NCBI GenBank assembly: GCA_018398815.1
Contig: CM031620.1
Coordinates: 68,545,927 to 68,609,926 of the forward strand
From: Conus ventricosus
Lineage: Eukaryota; Mollusca; Gastropoda; Neogastropoda; Conidae
Reading direction: 5' to 3'
DNA: 64,000 nucleotides
A program made the translations under genes and the position numbers. Shown here one piece after another: positions 50,194 through 64,000 of this stretch. The notes beneath the pieces are model-generated. The model was not told the origin of the DNA. It saw nothing but the letters and a program-made list of their open reading frames with translations, and made no database searches. Within the stretch, counting starts at the first letter, position 1. Every line of letters begins with the position of its first letter.

Positions 50194-51540
50194 CAGTTTT
50201 CTTTCATTTTGTGTGGAGTTATCTATGTCTTCATAATCCTTTCAGCTAATTTTGTAAGAGTTGACCATTTTCCACGATTTTCTAAAACACTGTCACATTT
50301 TGTCTCCATGACGTGTCCTACCAACCATAACACCTTGATCATTTCATCAGTAATTCACAAAAAAAGTCATAAGTAATGGAGATCACACTGCTGACCATTG
50401 TTAGAAATGATAATTGAACGCTTAAGTCGGACACAAATAACTGTATAGGGACATGTGATCACGAATAATTCTTAATACCAAGGTCATGAGTTTTTTGGAT
50501 TGTGCGTTTTATTTTCAATTTCATCATACAGGTTCCTTTCAGGGCTGGCCCATGCATATAATTTCACAGTGGTTCAACAGCATTGATGAAGCGTATTTTC
50601 AATGAACTCTCCATAGCCCTGAGGGATCAAATGGATTTAATGTGAGTTTGGCAGTCCTACTTCATGTCTTCATCATTATCAGGGCGAAGGACAGAAAAAG
50701 CCACTTCCATGTAATACCATCTGGTCAGACTGGAATACGTGGTTGGTGTATTGAAACTAATCAAATTTTAGGAATGTATTGAGAGGTGCATACATTTAAG
50801 AATTTAAAGAGCTGATATTTTCTCTGAGGTTATCCAAAGTTATGACAAACCAAATACTGATGTTGAGACCATCCATGTAAACTAACCAAACTTTTGGCAT
50901 ACTGGTTTTCATGTACAATGTATTCAACTGTATGTTACATGCCTCTGATGGCGCAATCAAAGGTAGACAACTGCACACATTTGACAACTCCTGTGACAGG
51001 TTGAGGGACAGATGACAGCATGAGGTCACGGCGACTGTGCAGTGTTCCTTAACCTTTGCTGTTCTTTCTGGGTCACACGCAGCCAAGGGCACAACGAAAC
51101 CATGCTGCCTCTTCACCTGTTCAAAACATTCCAGCGACAATGTGGCTATTTGTCAAAAACTTGATTTACTATTTGTCACCTAATTTTGTTTTTTCTGTGT
51201 GAAGAAGTTTTAAAAAAACAATTACATAATTTGAACTTCAGCCTAATGACATAGTTCTTATAGAACCTATCAGATGTCACTTTGACAGTACACTCCTAAT
51301 GCATACATCTCACAGAGGCTTTGCCTTGTCTCTCCCTCTGCCCAGAGCGATGAGCAAAGCAAAAACATGTCAGGAAAATAAAAAGCATAGGCATTATCAG
51401 CTAAAAGCACCACGAACAAGGAAAAAATGACTAAAGTAGCCAAAACATACAAGGATTATTATCAAACTTGTACTTTCAACTATAAGCCTGTTATAAGTAC
51501 AGCACCACACCACTTAAAAACCACAAACATGCTCTATAAG
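50194..51540. other. Unassigned sequence
   Basis: A minus-strand frame at 50796-51140 of 114 codons has no recognised motif. The rest shows no feature. Confidence 0.5.
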
Positions 51541-51580
51541 GAAAACAAGCACACACACATAACACACACATACAGACATA

Positions 51581-51581
51581 C

Positions 51582-51643
<62 letters not shown>
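51581..51643. repeat. (GA)n microsatellite
   Basis: GA run with one AAG interruption. Confidence 0.97.
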
Positions 51644-51644
<1 letters not shown>

Positions 51645-51965
51645 ACAATACCATTTAATGAACAGACATACCACATGAGGAAAAAAGCGCGCACGCTCAC
51701 ACGCACGCACACATTCACGCACACACATGCACAATCATATGATGCACACCATTGTCTAAAATCACTGACTATGGACAGATGTTTACAGACAAACACTCGG
51801 TATGCCAACAAAACCAAGAGACCACTACCTACCAGCCAGCTTAGAAAATCCTCTGGCACATCAGTCTGTCAATTCACTTACCTATGAGGTAACATTCATG
51901 TGTTATTCAGATCCCCTTTAAAAAAAAAAATTTTCTTCTGTTCTTAGCTGCCCCATCTTCAGTGT

Positions 51966-52240
<275 letters not shown>

Positions 52241-52242
<2 letters not shown>

Positions 52243-52744
52243 AAAATAAAAACAACAAGAACAGGTTAGCCAGTTCATGTACTTCGTCATCCAATTCACA
52301 ACTCACATTCATGGACACAAGTCTTTGAAAGCAGTACAGAAAAATATATTAGCTGATGCAAAAAGTATTTCTTTTAAAAATAAGAAACAAATCATTACAA
52401 TGGAAAGCAATTTAAGCAGCAAAGGAATTAGTTGTAAGCCCTCATCACATTTGTTCACTAACCAAAATATGTCTTTATTTAGCACATTTCCATGATCAAT
52501 GATAAATTAAAAAGCAAAGACCCCAGTAAACTGAGTCAAAGACTGGAATGCAAGTGAAATCAAACAAAACAGAAACAGAACAAAAATGACAACTTGATTG
52601 AATACCTCCACCTGCCTTTCCTCCACGCCTGCATTATATAACTACATTCGTTTGTGATGGCATGATTCTGATTAAGTGATTTTACTGTCTTTCTAGAGTC
52701 ACTGGTGAAATAGGTAAAAGTCTGAACATGGGGCAAGTCATGTT
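52241..52744. other. Nothing recognised
   Basis: AT-rich, with no supported feature. Confidence 0.5.
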
Positions 52745-55060
52745 CCACAGTCAGGGCGACACAATTTACATGACATCAATGTTCTATCACACACCATGAT
52801 GACACAATTTACATGACATCAATGTTCTGTCACACACCATGATGACACAATTTACATGACATCAATGTTCTGTCACACACAATGATGACACAATTTACAT
52901 GACATCAATGCTCTATCACACACCATGATGACACAATTTACATGACATCAATGCTCTATCACACACCATGATGACACAATTTACATGACATCAATGTTCT
53001 GTCACACATCATGATGACACAATTTACATGACATCAATGTTCTATCACACACCATGATGACACAATTTACATGACATCAATGTTCTGTCACACACCATGA
53101 TGACACAATTTACATGACATCAATGTTCTGTCACACACAATGATGACACAATTTACATGACATCAATGCTCTATCACACACCATGATGACACAATTTACA
53201 TGACATCAATGCTCTATCACACACCATGATGACACAATTTACATGACATCAATGTTCTGTCACACATCATGATGACACAATTTACATGACATCAATGCTC
53301 TATCACACACCATGATGACACAATTTACATGACATCAATGCTCTATCACACACCATGATGACACAATTTACATGACATCAATGCTCTATCACACCATGAT
53401 GACACAATTACATGACATCAATGCTCTATCACACACCATGATGACACAATTTACATGACATCATACTCTATCACACACCATGATGACACAATTTACATGA
53501 CATCAATGCTCTATCACACACCATGATGACACAATTTACATGACATCAATGTTCTATCACACACCATGATGACACAATTTACATGACATCAATGTTCTGT
53601 CACACACCATGATGACACAATTTACATGACATCAATGTTCTATCACACACCATGATGACACAATTTACATGACATCAATGTTCTGTCACACACCATGATG
53701 ACACAATTTACATGACATCAATGTTCTATCACACATCATGATGACACAAATTACATGACACCAATGCTCTATCACACATCATGATGACATGATTTACATG
53801 ACATCAATGTTCTGTCACACATCATGATGACACAATTTACATGACACCAATGTTCAATCACACATCATGACACGATTTACATGACATCAATGTTCTATCA
53901 CACATCATGATGACACAATTTACATGACACCAATGTTCTGTCACACATCATGATGACACAATTTACATGACAACCAATGTTCTGTCACACATCATGATGA
54001 CACAATTTACATGACACCAATGTTCTATCACACATCATGATGACACAATTTACATGACACCAATGTTCTGTCACACATCATGATGACACAATTTACATGA
54101 CACCAATGTTCTGTCACACATCATGATGACACAATTTACATGACACCAATGTTCTATCACACATCAGGACGACATAATTTACATAACACCAATGTTCTGT
54201 CACACTTCATGACACAATTTACATGATGCCAATGTTCTATCACACATCAGGACGACATAATTTACATAACACCAATGTTCTGTCACACTTCATGACACAA
54301 TTTACATGATGCCAATTTTCTATCACGCATCATGATGACACAATTTACATGACACCAATGTTCTGTCACACTTCATGACACAATTTACATGACAGCAATG
54401 TTCTATCACACATCATGACAATTTACATTACACCATATGTTCTATCACACATCATCATGACACAGTTTACATAACACCAATGTCACACATCATGACACAA
54501 TTACATGACCAGTGTTCTATCACACATCATGACACAATTACACAACACCAATGTTCTATCACACATCATGACACAATTTACATTACACCAATGTTCTATC
54601 ACACATCATGATGAAAACGGTTTACATAACACCAATCTCACACATCATGACACAATTTACATGAGACCAGTGTTCTATCACACATCATGATGACACAATT
54701 TACATGACACCAATAACCAGTGTTCTGTCACACATCATGACACAATTTACATAACACCAATGTTCTGTCACAGATCATGAATGACACAATTTACATGACA
54801 CCAATAACCAGTTTTCTGTCACACATCATGACACAATTTACATAACACCAATGTTCTGTCACACATCATGATGACACAGTTTACATGACACCAATGTTTT
54901 TTTTTCTATCACACATGATGACACAATTTACATCACACCCAATGTTCTGTCACACATCAGGACAATTTACATGACACCAATGTTCTATCACACATGATGA
55001 TGATCATGATGACACAATTTACATGACACCAATGTTCTATCCCACATGATGATGATCATA
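52745..55060. repeat. 43-bp minisatellite, about 53 units
   Basis: The unit contains GATGACACAATTTACATGAC, ATCAATGTTCTATCACACAC and CAT. The left part (to about 53720) is regular with alternating TTCTGT/TTCTAT/CTCTAT variants. The right part has more indels and shifts from ATCAATG to ACCAATG units. Confidence 0.97.
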
Positions 55061-55129
55061 TGACACAGGGCAGGTGCTGGGGCCAGTCCTCTGTTGCACA
55101 TTTACCAGGCACAACATGTGATGAGGCCA

Positions 55130-55440
55130 AAGTCAGAGGTCAAAGCCGTCACAACGCAGTCGGCCTTATAGAGTGTTATTCAGTGTAGAGCCCATTGCAG
55201 TGGAGGTGAAGGTTCAAAGCCAAGTCACAACGCAGTCGGCCTTACAGAATGTTATTCAGTGTAGAGACATTGCAGTGGAGGTGAAGGTTCAAAGCCAAGT
55301 CACACGCAGTCGGCCTTACAGAGTGTTATTCAGTGTAGAGACATTGCAGTGGAGGTGAAGGTTCAAAGCCAAGTCACAACCAGTCGGCCTTATAGAGTGT
55401 TATTCAGTGTAGAGACATTGCAGTGGAGGTGAAGCTTCAG
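55130..55440. repeat. 75-bp tandem repeat, four units
   Basis: Units with CAGTCGGCCTTACAGAGTGT, TATTCAGTGTAGAGACATTG and CAGTGGAGGTGAAGGTTC. Unrelated to the 25-kb array. Confidence 0.95.
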
Positions 55441-55632
55441 GCAGCTCTTCTCCATGTTGGGGTTTTTATCGAACACGAAGAATGGGTACCCCCCTCTCCC
55501 TTCCCCCTCTCAAACTTGCTGCTACCTCTGACCACTTTCCCATTCCCCCTAAAAAAAAAAAAATAAATAAATAAAATAAAAACAAACAAAAGCCTAAATA
55601 AACAACTCGGCAATATTTTCCACTGCATATAG

Positions 55633-55667
<35 letters not shown>
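55633..55667. repeat. Poly-T run
   Basis: A T homopolymer of about 33 bp. Confidence 0.95.
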
Positions 55668-55669
<2 letters not shown>

Positions 55670-55793
55670 GATTTTCCACATGTGCTTGAAAGGAAGAATA
55701 TCCCTCAAATATTGTTAGTGATATTATGGTTACCAGCTAAAAATCATGATGTAAAATAACAGCAACTTAATTTGGTATTTCAGACAGGGCAGA

Positions 55794-55794
<1 letters not shown>

Positions 55795-55827
<33 letters not shown>

Positions 55828-56099
55828 AGGGCAGGGTTAGGAGGGGGGGGGAAAGACTAACAACAAATAACTCCAAAATGGAGTTAGAATCTGATAAACA
55901 TCATCAGAGTCTGCAGGAGACAATGTAATTTTTTTCCTCCAACATCTCAAGAGCATTTTGAATGTTCATAGCACCGTTATATGTGAAGCGTTTCAGCGGT
56001 TACCTGCCCTCCCCTTCAACCAGAAATCTTTCAAGCATTGGATCTGTAAAGGGAGAGAAATCTCAACTGGGAAGTAATGTCTTAATAAATCACCATTTG

Positions 56100-56131
<32 letters not shown>

Positions 56132-56589
56132 CAACAACAACAACAACAACAACAAGCCTAAAGAATGGAATATGCACCATAATTTTCATGTCCTTTTATT
56201 ATACAATTTAATTACTGAATGGTAAAATTGAAAAGAAATAAATACACACCCTGCTGGATATTTTGGAACAACATAATAAACAAGAAGTAGGCAACTCCCC
56301 ACACTCATCCCAAAACATTATTGCACCCCAGTTGCATCTCCCCCCCCTCCCTCCCCTCCCAATCCACCCCATCCCTCTACCCCCATATAAAAAGCATGCT
56401 GCAAGCTTTGTCAAAATTTCAACTATGTACATGTATCACAACATTTCTGGGGGAAAAAAAGGAACAACAGAATTTGAGATCAAAGGAAAATATGAATACA
56501 AAACACTGCCAAAACCACAGAGATGAATATGCACTGTATATAATAACAGTATTTCTTGACACCTTCATACCCACCCACCCACCCCTACT
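55795..56589. repeat. Left copy of the sequence flanking the gap
   Basis: Poly-G (55796-55827), then unique-looking sequence from CTCCAAAATGGAGTTAG to CACCTTCATACCCACCCAC. The right copy follows the gap at 57590-58375 in the same order. Confidence 0.93.
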
Positions 56590-57589
56590 NNNNNNNNNNN
56601 NNNNNNNNNNNNNNNNNNNNNNNNNNNNNNNNNNNNNNNNNNNNNNNNNNNNNNNNNNNNNNNNNNNNNNNNNNNNNNNNNNNNNNNNNNNNNNNNNNNN
56701 NNNNNNNNNNNNNNNNNNNNNNNNNNNNNNNNNNNNNNNNNNNNNNNNNNNNNNNNNNNNNNNNNNNNNNNNNNNNNNNNNNNNNNNNNNNNNNNNNNNN
56801 NNNNNNNNNNNNNNNNNNNNNNNNNNNNNNNNNNNNNNNNNNNNNNNNNNNNNNNNNNNNNNNNNNNNNNNNNNNNNNNNNNNNNNNNNNNNNNNNNNNN
56901 NNNNNNNNNNNNNNNNNNNNNNNNNNNNNNNNNNNNNNNNNNNNNNNNNNNNNNNNNNNNNNNNNNNNNNNNNNNNNNNNNNNNNNNNNNNNNNNNNNNN
57001 NNNNNNNNNNNNNNNNNNNNNNNNNNNNNNNNNNNNNNNNNNNNNNNNNNNNNNNNNNNNNNNNNNNNNNNNNNNNNNNNNNNNNNNNNNNNNNNNNNNN
57101 NNNNNNNNNNNNNNNNNNNNNNNNNNNNNNNNNNNNNNNNNNNNNNNNNNNNNNNNNNNNNNNNNNNNNNNNNNNNNNNNNNNNNNNNNNNNNNNNNNNN
57201 NNNNNNNNNNNNNNNNNNNNNNNNNNNNNNNNNNNNNNNNNNNNNNNNNNNNNNNNNNNNNNNNNNNNNNNNNNNNNNNNNNNNNNNNNNNNNNNNNNNN
57301 NNNNNNNNNNNNNNNNNNNNNNNNNNNNNNNNNNNNNNNNNNNNNNNNNNNNNNNNNNNNNNNNNNNNNNNNNNNNNNNNNNNNNNNNNNNNNNNNNNNN
57401 NNNNNNNNNNNNNNNNNNNNNNNNNNNNNNNNNNNNNNNNNNNNNNNNNNNNNNNNNNNNNNNNNNNNNNNNNNNNNNNNNNNNNNNNNNNNNNNNNNNN
57501 NNNNNNNNNNNNNNNNNNNNNNNNNNNNNNNNNNNNNNNNNNNNNNNNNNNNNNNNNNNNNNNNNNNNNNNNNNNNNNNNNNNNNNNNN
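56590..57589. other. Assembly gap of exactly 1000 N
   Basis: A placeholder gap; no base is known. Any frame crossing it is meaningless. Confidence 1.
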
Positions 57590-57879
57590 GGGGGGGGGGG
57601 GGGGGGGGGGGGGGGGTGGGGGGGGGGGGAGGGTTGGGGTTTCTCCAAATGGAGTTAGATCTGATAAACATTATCAGAGTCTGCAGGAGACAATGTAATT
57701 TTTTTCCTCCAACATCTCAAGAGCATTTTGAATGTTCATAGCACCGTTATATTGTGAAGCGTTTCAGCAGTTACCTGCCCTCCCCTTCAACCAGAAATCT
57801 TCAAGCATAAAGGGAGAGAAATCTCAACTGGGAAGTAAATGTCTTAATAAACATCACCATTTGAAACACACACACACAC

Positions 57880-57922
<43 letters not shown>

Positions 57923-58375
57923 GCCTAAAGAATGGAATATGTCACCATAATTTTCATTGTCCTTTTATTATACAATTTAATTACTGAATGGTAAAATTGA
58001 AAAGAAATAAATACACACCCTGCTGGATATTTTGGAACAACATAATAAACAAGAAGTAGGAAACTCCCACACTCATCCCAAAACATTATTGCACCCCAGT
58101 TGCATCTCCCTCTCCCCTCCCTCCCTCCCAATCCACCCCATCCCTCTACCCCCATATAATACGCATGCTGCAAGCTTTGTCAAAATTTCAACTATGTACA
58201 TGTATCACAACATTTCTGGGGGAAAAAAAGGAACAACAGAATTTGAGATCAAGGGAAAATATGAATACATATATACACTGCCTAAAACACCACAGAGAAT
58301 GATTATTTGCACTGTAATATAATAACAGTCATCTTCTTTGACACCTTCGTTCCCATCCCCCACCCACCCCCTCCT
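57590..58375. repeat. Right copy of the sequence flanking the gap
   Basis: Begins in poly-G, then repeats 55870-56580 with small indels, a longer (AAC)n tract and a few substitutions. Confidence 0.93.
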
Positions 58376-58599
58376 CCTATTCCATCTGCTTCTGCAAATA
58401 CATTTTACTTTCCTTATAAGTTTTATTATTTATCCATTTCTTTATTTTGCTGTCTGATCTCCATACCCCCTGAGAGGCCTCACTGATCCAGTGATACCCA
58501 GCCACACACAGGGTCATTCTGTCACAGTGCCAGCATCGGCAGCTGACAAGGAGCAGTTAGAGGCAGGCTGCCATGTGGAAACCCTCAAAAAGGAACAGT

Positions 58600-61500
58600 G
58601 TACTGCTGCTCTGTCATTTTTGTGATTTGGGGGGAGGGAGGGGTTGTCATTTTCTGTGCCATCTCGGCTGCATTACCCCCATACCCTTCATTCCTGCTGC
58701 CCACCCTGGCTTTGTCCCACACTGGCAACCCACAAGAAGCCGTCAACATCAGGTCGTCATGAGTCAGCCCACTAGAGGAGACGCTGCACTGCTGCCGAGT
58801 CACTTCTACAGTGTTCCATGGTGCCTGTCCTGATCCAACATACACAGGACAGCCACCAACATACACAGGACAGCAGCCACCAACATACACAGGACACCAA
58901 CATACACAGGACAGCACCAACATACACAGGACACCAACATACACAGGACAGCCACCAACATACACAGGACACCAGCCACCAACATACACAGGACACCAGC
59001 CACCAACATACACAGGATGCCACAGCCACCAACATACACAGGACAGCCACCAACATACACAGGACAGCCACCAACATACACAGGACAGCCACCAACATAC
59101 ACAGGACACCAGCCACCAACATACACAGGACAGCCACCAACATACACAGGACAGCAGCCACCAACATACACAGGACAGCCACCAACATACACAGGACACC
59201 AGCCACCAACATACACAGGACAGCCACCAACATACACAGGACAGCCACCAACATACACAGGACACCAACATACACAGGACAGCCACCAACATACACAGGA
59301 CACCAACTAACACAGGACAGCCACCAACATACACAGGACAGCCACCAACATACACAGGACACCAGCCACCAACATACACAGGACACCAGCCACCAACATA
59401 CACAGGACACCAGCCACCAACATACACAGGACAGCCACCAACATACACAGGACAGCCACCAACATACACAGGACACCAACATACACAGGACACCAGCCAC
59501 CAACATACACAGGACAGCCACCAACATACACAGGACACCAGCCACCAACATACACAGGACAGCCACCAACATACACAGGACACCAACATACACAGGACAG
59601 CCACCAACATACACAGGACACCTGCCACCAACATACACAGGACAGCCACCAACATACACAGGACACCTGCCACCAACATACACAGGACACCTGCCACCAA
59701 CATACACAGGACACCAGCCACCAACATACACAGGACACCAGCCACCAACATACACAGGACACCAGCCACCAACATACACAGGACAGCCACCAACATAAAC
59801 AGGACACCTGCCACCAACATACACAGGACACCAGCCACCAACATACACAGGACACCAGCCACCAACATACACAGGACACCAGCCACCAACATACACAAGG
59901 ACACCTGCCACCAACATACACAGGACACCAGCCACCAACATACACAGGACACCAACATACACAGGACACCTGCCACCAACATACACAGGACACCAGCCAC
60001 CAACATACACAGGACAGCCACCAACATACACAGGACACCAACATACACAGGACACCAGCCACCAACATACACAGGACACCAGCCACCAACATACACAGGA
60101 CAGCCACCAACATACACAGGACAGCCACCAACATACACAGGACACCAGCCACCAACATACACAGGACACCAGCCACCAACATACACAGGACAGCCACCAA
60201 CATACACAGGACAGCCACCAACATACACAGGACACCAACATACACAGGACACCTGCCACAACATACACAGGACACCAGCCACCAACATACACAGGACAGC
60301 CACCAACATACACAGGACAGCCACCAACATACACAGGACACCAGCCACCAACATACACAGGACAGCCACCAACATACACAGGACAGCCACCAACATACAC
60401 AGGACAGCAGCCACCAACATACACAGGACACCTGCCACCAACATACACAGGACACCAGCCACCAACATACACAGGACAGCCACCAACATACACAGGACAG
60501 CCACCAACATACACAGGACACCAGCCACCAACATACACAGGACACCTGCCACCAACATACACAGGACAGCCACCAACATACACAGGACACCAGCCACCAA
60601 CATACACAGGACAGCCACCAACATACACAGGACAGCCACCAACATACACAGGACACCAACATACACAGGACAGCCACCAACATACACAGGACACCAACAT
60701 ACACAGGACACCAGCCACCAACATACACAGGACACCAGCCACCAACATACACAGGACACCAGCCACCAACATACACAGGACAGCCACCAACATACACAGG
60801 ACACCAACATACACAGGACACCAGCCACCAACATACACAGGACAGCCACCAACATACACAGGACACCAGCCACCAACATACACAGGACACCAACATACAC
60901 AGGACACCAGCCACCAACATACACAGGACACCAACATACACAGGACACCTGCCACCAACATACACAGGACACCAACATACACAGGACAGCCACCAACATA
61001 CACAGGACAGCCACCAACATACACAGGACAGCCACCAACATACACAGGACACCTGCCACCAACATACACAGGACAGCCACCAACATACACAGGACAGCCA
61101 CCAACATACACAGGACAGCCACCAACATACACAGGACACCAGCCACCAACATATACAGGATGCCACAGCTACCAACATACACAGGACACCTGCCACCAAC
61201 ATACACAGGACACCTGCCACCAACATACACAGGACACCAGCCACCAACATACACAGGACAGCCACCAACATACACAGGACACCAACATACACAGGACAGC
61301 CACCAACATACACAGGACACCAACATACACAGGACAGCCACCAACATACACAGGACACCAACATACACAGGACAGCCACCAACATACACAGGACACCAAC
61401 ATACACAGGACAGCCACCAACATACACAGGACAGCCACCAACATACACAGGACACCAACATACACAGGACAGCCACCAACATACACAGGACACCAGGCAC

Positions 61501-61975
61501 CAACATACACAGGACACCAGCGACAAAGCCCCAAAACTGACAACAATGACCAGTTAATGGAGGAACCACAGGAGTAAGTGTCTAGGCATCAACCTGTCTG
61601 TCCAACGACTGTCCCTTTGAATGTTCTGATTGTGATGACTTCCACACACGCTCACCATGGGTATGGGCATGGAGAGGGAATAAAAGACGCGGTCACCAGT
61701 GAATCGAAGCATTAAGCCCACAGATTTGATATTTTTTTCTCAAGTGATATAATGATCAATGAGGATGGGATCATAGAGATGATGTTATGAAGTTTCATTC
61801 CAGTCAAAGACATCAACAAGGCTGTATTCTACACCTTTTATAACATATCCAGCATCAAACAGGCCTGACAGATACAGACACTAGCAGTGCTCGTCATGAA
61901 ATTTGAGCAAACGGTTACTCATCCATCATGTGGATGAAACTCGACTGTGTGCTTTCAGTCTTCTCTATTGAACAC
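58600..61975 (-). mobile_element. Long SINE, copy E (reverse), with a giant internal array
   Basis: On the minus strand, SINE-body similarity is seen at 61975-61525 (GAGTTTCATCCACATG, a degraded middle). It resumes at 58840-58640 (GTGACTCGGCAGCAGTGCAG, then TGAGTCATGACGACCTGATG). The tRNA-like head was not found. Between the two parts lies the 58845-61515 array. Confidence 0.8.
58845..61515. repeat. 17/21/24-bp minisatellite, about 125 units, inside SINE E
   Basis: Every unit has CCAACATACACAGGACA, with spacers making 17-, 21- or 24-bp forms. A rarer 24-bp form has CTGCCA in place of CAGCCA. The SINE counterpart, inverted, is GTCCTGCGTATGTTAGATCA at 7240-7262. The unit has no stop codon in any frame, so frames of up to 994 codons are artefacts. 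Confidence 0.97.
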
Positions 61976-62860
61976 ACCCATCCCTGGGTGTGATCCAACA
62001 GGGCTAAAAAATTCCACAGCCCCGGTTGTAACTGAAAAATACTACCAAACAATTGATCTGAGGGGTAAACAAAAGTATGAATACCCAGAAAAAATAAAAC
62101 TACACACAACAGTGCACTATGGTGACTATTTTCCATACAGACAGCAACCTGTCTTTGACACACAGAAACTGTTATGAAGACATATCACACAATTTGGAGC
62201 AGCACAAAAAAAATGCAAGTGTTGATTATTAATCTATGTGTTACTGTAAGTTATAATGCCAACACCTTTCGCCCCTTATAAAAGTGCACTTTTTCAGTTT
62301 TTAATACCAAACACAGTTACTCTGAACAACAACAGATTGCCCACAAATGTGTCCAGAAGTGCAGATGTGTGCATGTGCTGCATGCATGGGCATCTCAGCA
62401 CACTCACTTGCATGTACCCTCTCTCTCTCTCTCTCATGGCATATATAAACTATATAACACATTTGCAACTTTATTGTAAATCATGAGAACACTTTTTGTA
62501 GCCACATTAAGAAAAAAAGAAAGAAATGAAATGCCAGGTGGAGGGCAACTCTTTGTTGTGGGGAAAAAGGAGCGAACACACACACACGCAAACACATACC
62601 ACACACACAAAACCACAACCCACAATGTCTTGTCGACAAATTCTAAAATGATAAACTGAACAATAACATCACAATGTTTCCATGGACTGTATGTAATAAA
62701 TAGATTTTCAAACATTCAGGTGTATGTCAACCTCCGCTAGCTCCAATCAGTTACACCTGCAATAACAGTCACCATGTTCCTCTTAATCTTATGTTACAAG
62801 TCATATTCTTTTCCAACACATAAACACACATACAAACACATACACATACCCTCATACACA
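61976..62860. other. Nothing recognised
   Basis: A short (CT)n lies at 62418-62435 and CA-rich sequence near 62577-62600. No supported gene. Confidence 0.5.
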
Positions 62861-62861
62861 C

Positions 62862-62898
<37 letters not shown>

Positions 62899-62920
62899 AC
62901 ACACACACACACACACAACA
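62862..62920. repeat. (CA)n microsatellite
   Basis: CA run with one TA interruption. Confidence 0.95.
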
Positions 62921-62984
62921 GCAACACCAAATGGGTATATCATATGTACAAAAACAAACCCCATTTTATGTACATACTGGTGTC

Positions 62985-63540
62985 ACCAGAAAGGGTGATG
63001 GTTGTACGAGAAAGTTTAAAACAATGTTGCAACATCAACCAACCCAGAAGAAGACATCTGCTCTACTGCATGCTCACACTGATTCAGTCACCAGAATGGA
63101 GGGGTTTGCATGACAAAGCGCACAGAAATCACCTCAGGGCTGACAACTACTAACTGCTCACACACTGGCGTGGTCACCAGAACTGGAGATAGCAGAGTTG
63201 CTAAGAAAGCGCAAAGAAGTCAACCACAAACCATACTGTGTAATTTGTACGCTTACTCAAGAACATGACATGGCGGAGTTCATCGGAAAACACAATGAAA
63301 TCAGCAAAAATGTTACTGTCATTTGTAAACTCACGTGTACACAACAGATGGCAGAATTCATCAGAAAGCACACAAGAATCAACAACAAACCATACTGTCA
63401 TTTGAACGCTCACACATCAAAAAGCACCAAGAAATCAACGACCAACTGTCCTGTAGTTTGTATGCTCACACCAGAAGAACCGAGATGGCAGAGTTCATGA
63501 GAAAGTGCACAGAAATCAATCACCAACAGCAAGTCAGTTG
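62985..63540. repeat. Old, diverged array of about 85-100 bp units
   Basis: About six units sharing GATGGCAGAGTTCATCAGAA, AGCACACAGAAATCAAC and TATGCTCACAC themes, with many substitutions. Confidence 0.75.
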
Positions 63541-63571
63541 TTCTATGCTCGTACCAGCATGTCATCAGAAA

Positions 63572-63945
63572 GGTCATTTTCTGTGCTGTTTCATGTCATT
63601 AAAACAGCAAAGAAAACAAAGCACACATAAACCGTATATTCAGCTCTTATCCACTCAATCAGAAAGGTCATTTTCTATGCTGTTTCATCGTCATTAAAAC
63701 AGCAAAGAAAACAAAGCACACATAAACCGTATAGTCAGCTCTTATCCACTCAATCAGAAAGGTCATTTTCTATGCTGTTTCATCGTCATTAAAACAGCAA
63801 AGAAAACAAAGCACACATAAACCGTATATCAGCTCTTATCCACTCAATCAGAAAGGTCATTTTCTATGCTGTTTCATCGTCATTAAAACAGCAAAGAAAA
63901 CAAAGCACACATAAACCGTATATTCAGCTCTTATCCACTCAAAGC
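63572..63945. repeat. 95-bp tandem repeat, four units
   Basis: Nearly identical units beginning GGTCATTTTCTATGCTGTTT and containing AAAGCACACATAAACCGTAT. Confidence 0.97.
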
Positions 63946-63980
63946 TGGTAACACAACATTTCACACAGAATAAACACCAC

Positions 63981-64000
63981 AAGATAAGATAATGTTGCTT
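63981..64000 (-). mobile_element. Start of another mini-insertion, cut by the window end
   Basis: AGATAAGATAATGTTGCTT is the same sequence as the tail side of the 60-bp insertion at 30946-31005. Confidence 0.7.

Noticed and set aside
50796..51140. Minus-strand open frame of 114 codons
   Set aside because: No recognised domain, and no exon structure or repeat relation visible. Cannot be supported as a gene.
56321..57671. Open frames of 368-445 codons on both strands
   Set aside because: They run through the 1000-N gap and consist mainly of unknown residues.
58585..61569. Minus-strand open frame of 994 codons, with large frames on the plus strand
   Set aside because: It lies almost wholly in the 17/21/24-bp array, whose unit has no stop in any frame. 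All six frames are long and the composition is purely repetitive.

Overview
This is animal nuclear DNA, most likely from an invertebrate and plausibly a mollusc. The species is inferred, not shown. The only clear host gene is a multi-exon mitochondrial alternative oxidase (AOX). AOX is known in several invertebrate phyla, including molluscs, but is absent from vertebrates and insects. The rest is introns and intergenic DNA packed with decayed retrotransposons (LINEs, tRNA-headed SINEs, a Penelope-like element), TTAA-flanked piggyBac-like DNA transposons, microsatellites and more than twenty minisatellite arrays. No bacterial-style genes, operons or CRISPR arrays are present.

Layout. Positions 1-3293 hold a dead LINE with reverse transcriptase and RNase H remnants. 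Its 3' end and a (CA)n tail run up to the first visible AOX exon. Positions 3379-22121 hold eight plus-strand AOX exons (3379-3594, 5445-5508, 8030-8121, 10525-10643, 14493-14584, 15145-15257, 16817-16894, 21996-22121). All splice phases match. The 5' exon(s) with the start codon and mitochondrial targeting peptide lie upstream of the window. The iron ligands of the diiron site are all present, but exon 5 is one base short directly after the ERMH motif. The introns contain two full SINE copies, a second LINE fragment, a piggyBac-like element and many arrays.

Positions 22.7-44.1 kb form a transposon and satellite region. A block of about 9.2 kb (23307-32555) is followed directly by a second, error-ridden copy (32597-41265). 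The second copy looks like unpolished sequence from another haplotype. The block ends inside a Penelope-like element whose reverse transcriptase continues to about 42.5 kb. A complete hammerhead ribozyme fold lies at 42558-42604. The Penelope element, and a LINE fragment with a 19-bp target duplication, sit between TTAA-flanked termini (left end 31091, repeated at 39893; right end 44074).

Positions 44.1-64 kb show no recognised gene. They hold long minisatellites (44.7-45.6, 47.6-48.7, 52.7-55.1 and 58.8-61.5 kb), a foldback element and a 1000-N scaffold gap flanked by two copies of the same sequence.

The most interesting pattern is that at least six minisatellites lie inside copies of one tRNA-headed SINE family. 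Each grew from a different internal segment of the same element, and a seventh grew from a SINE target-site duplication. Secondary points are the hammerhead ribozyme, a tandemly repeated splice donor after AOX exon 5, and a LINE family whose 3' end carries a tRNA-like module.
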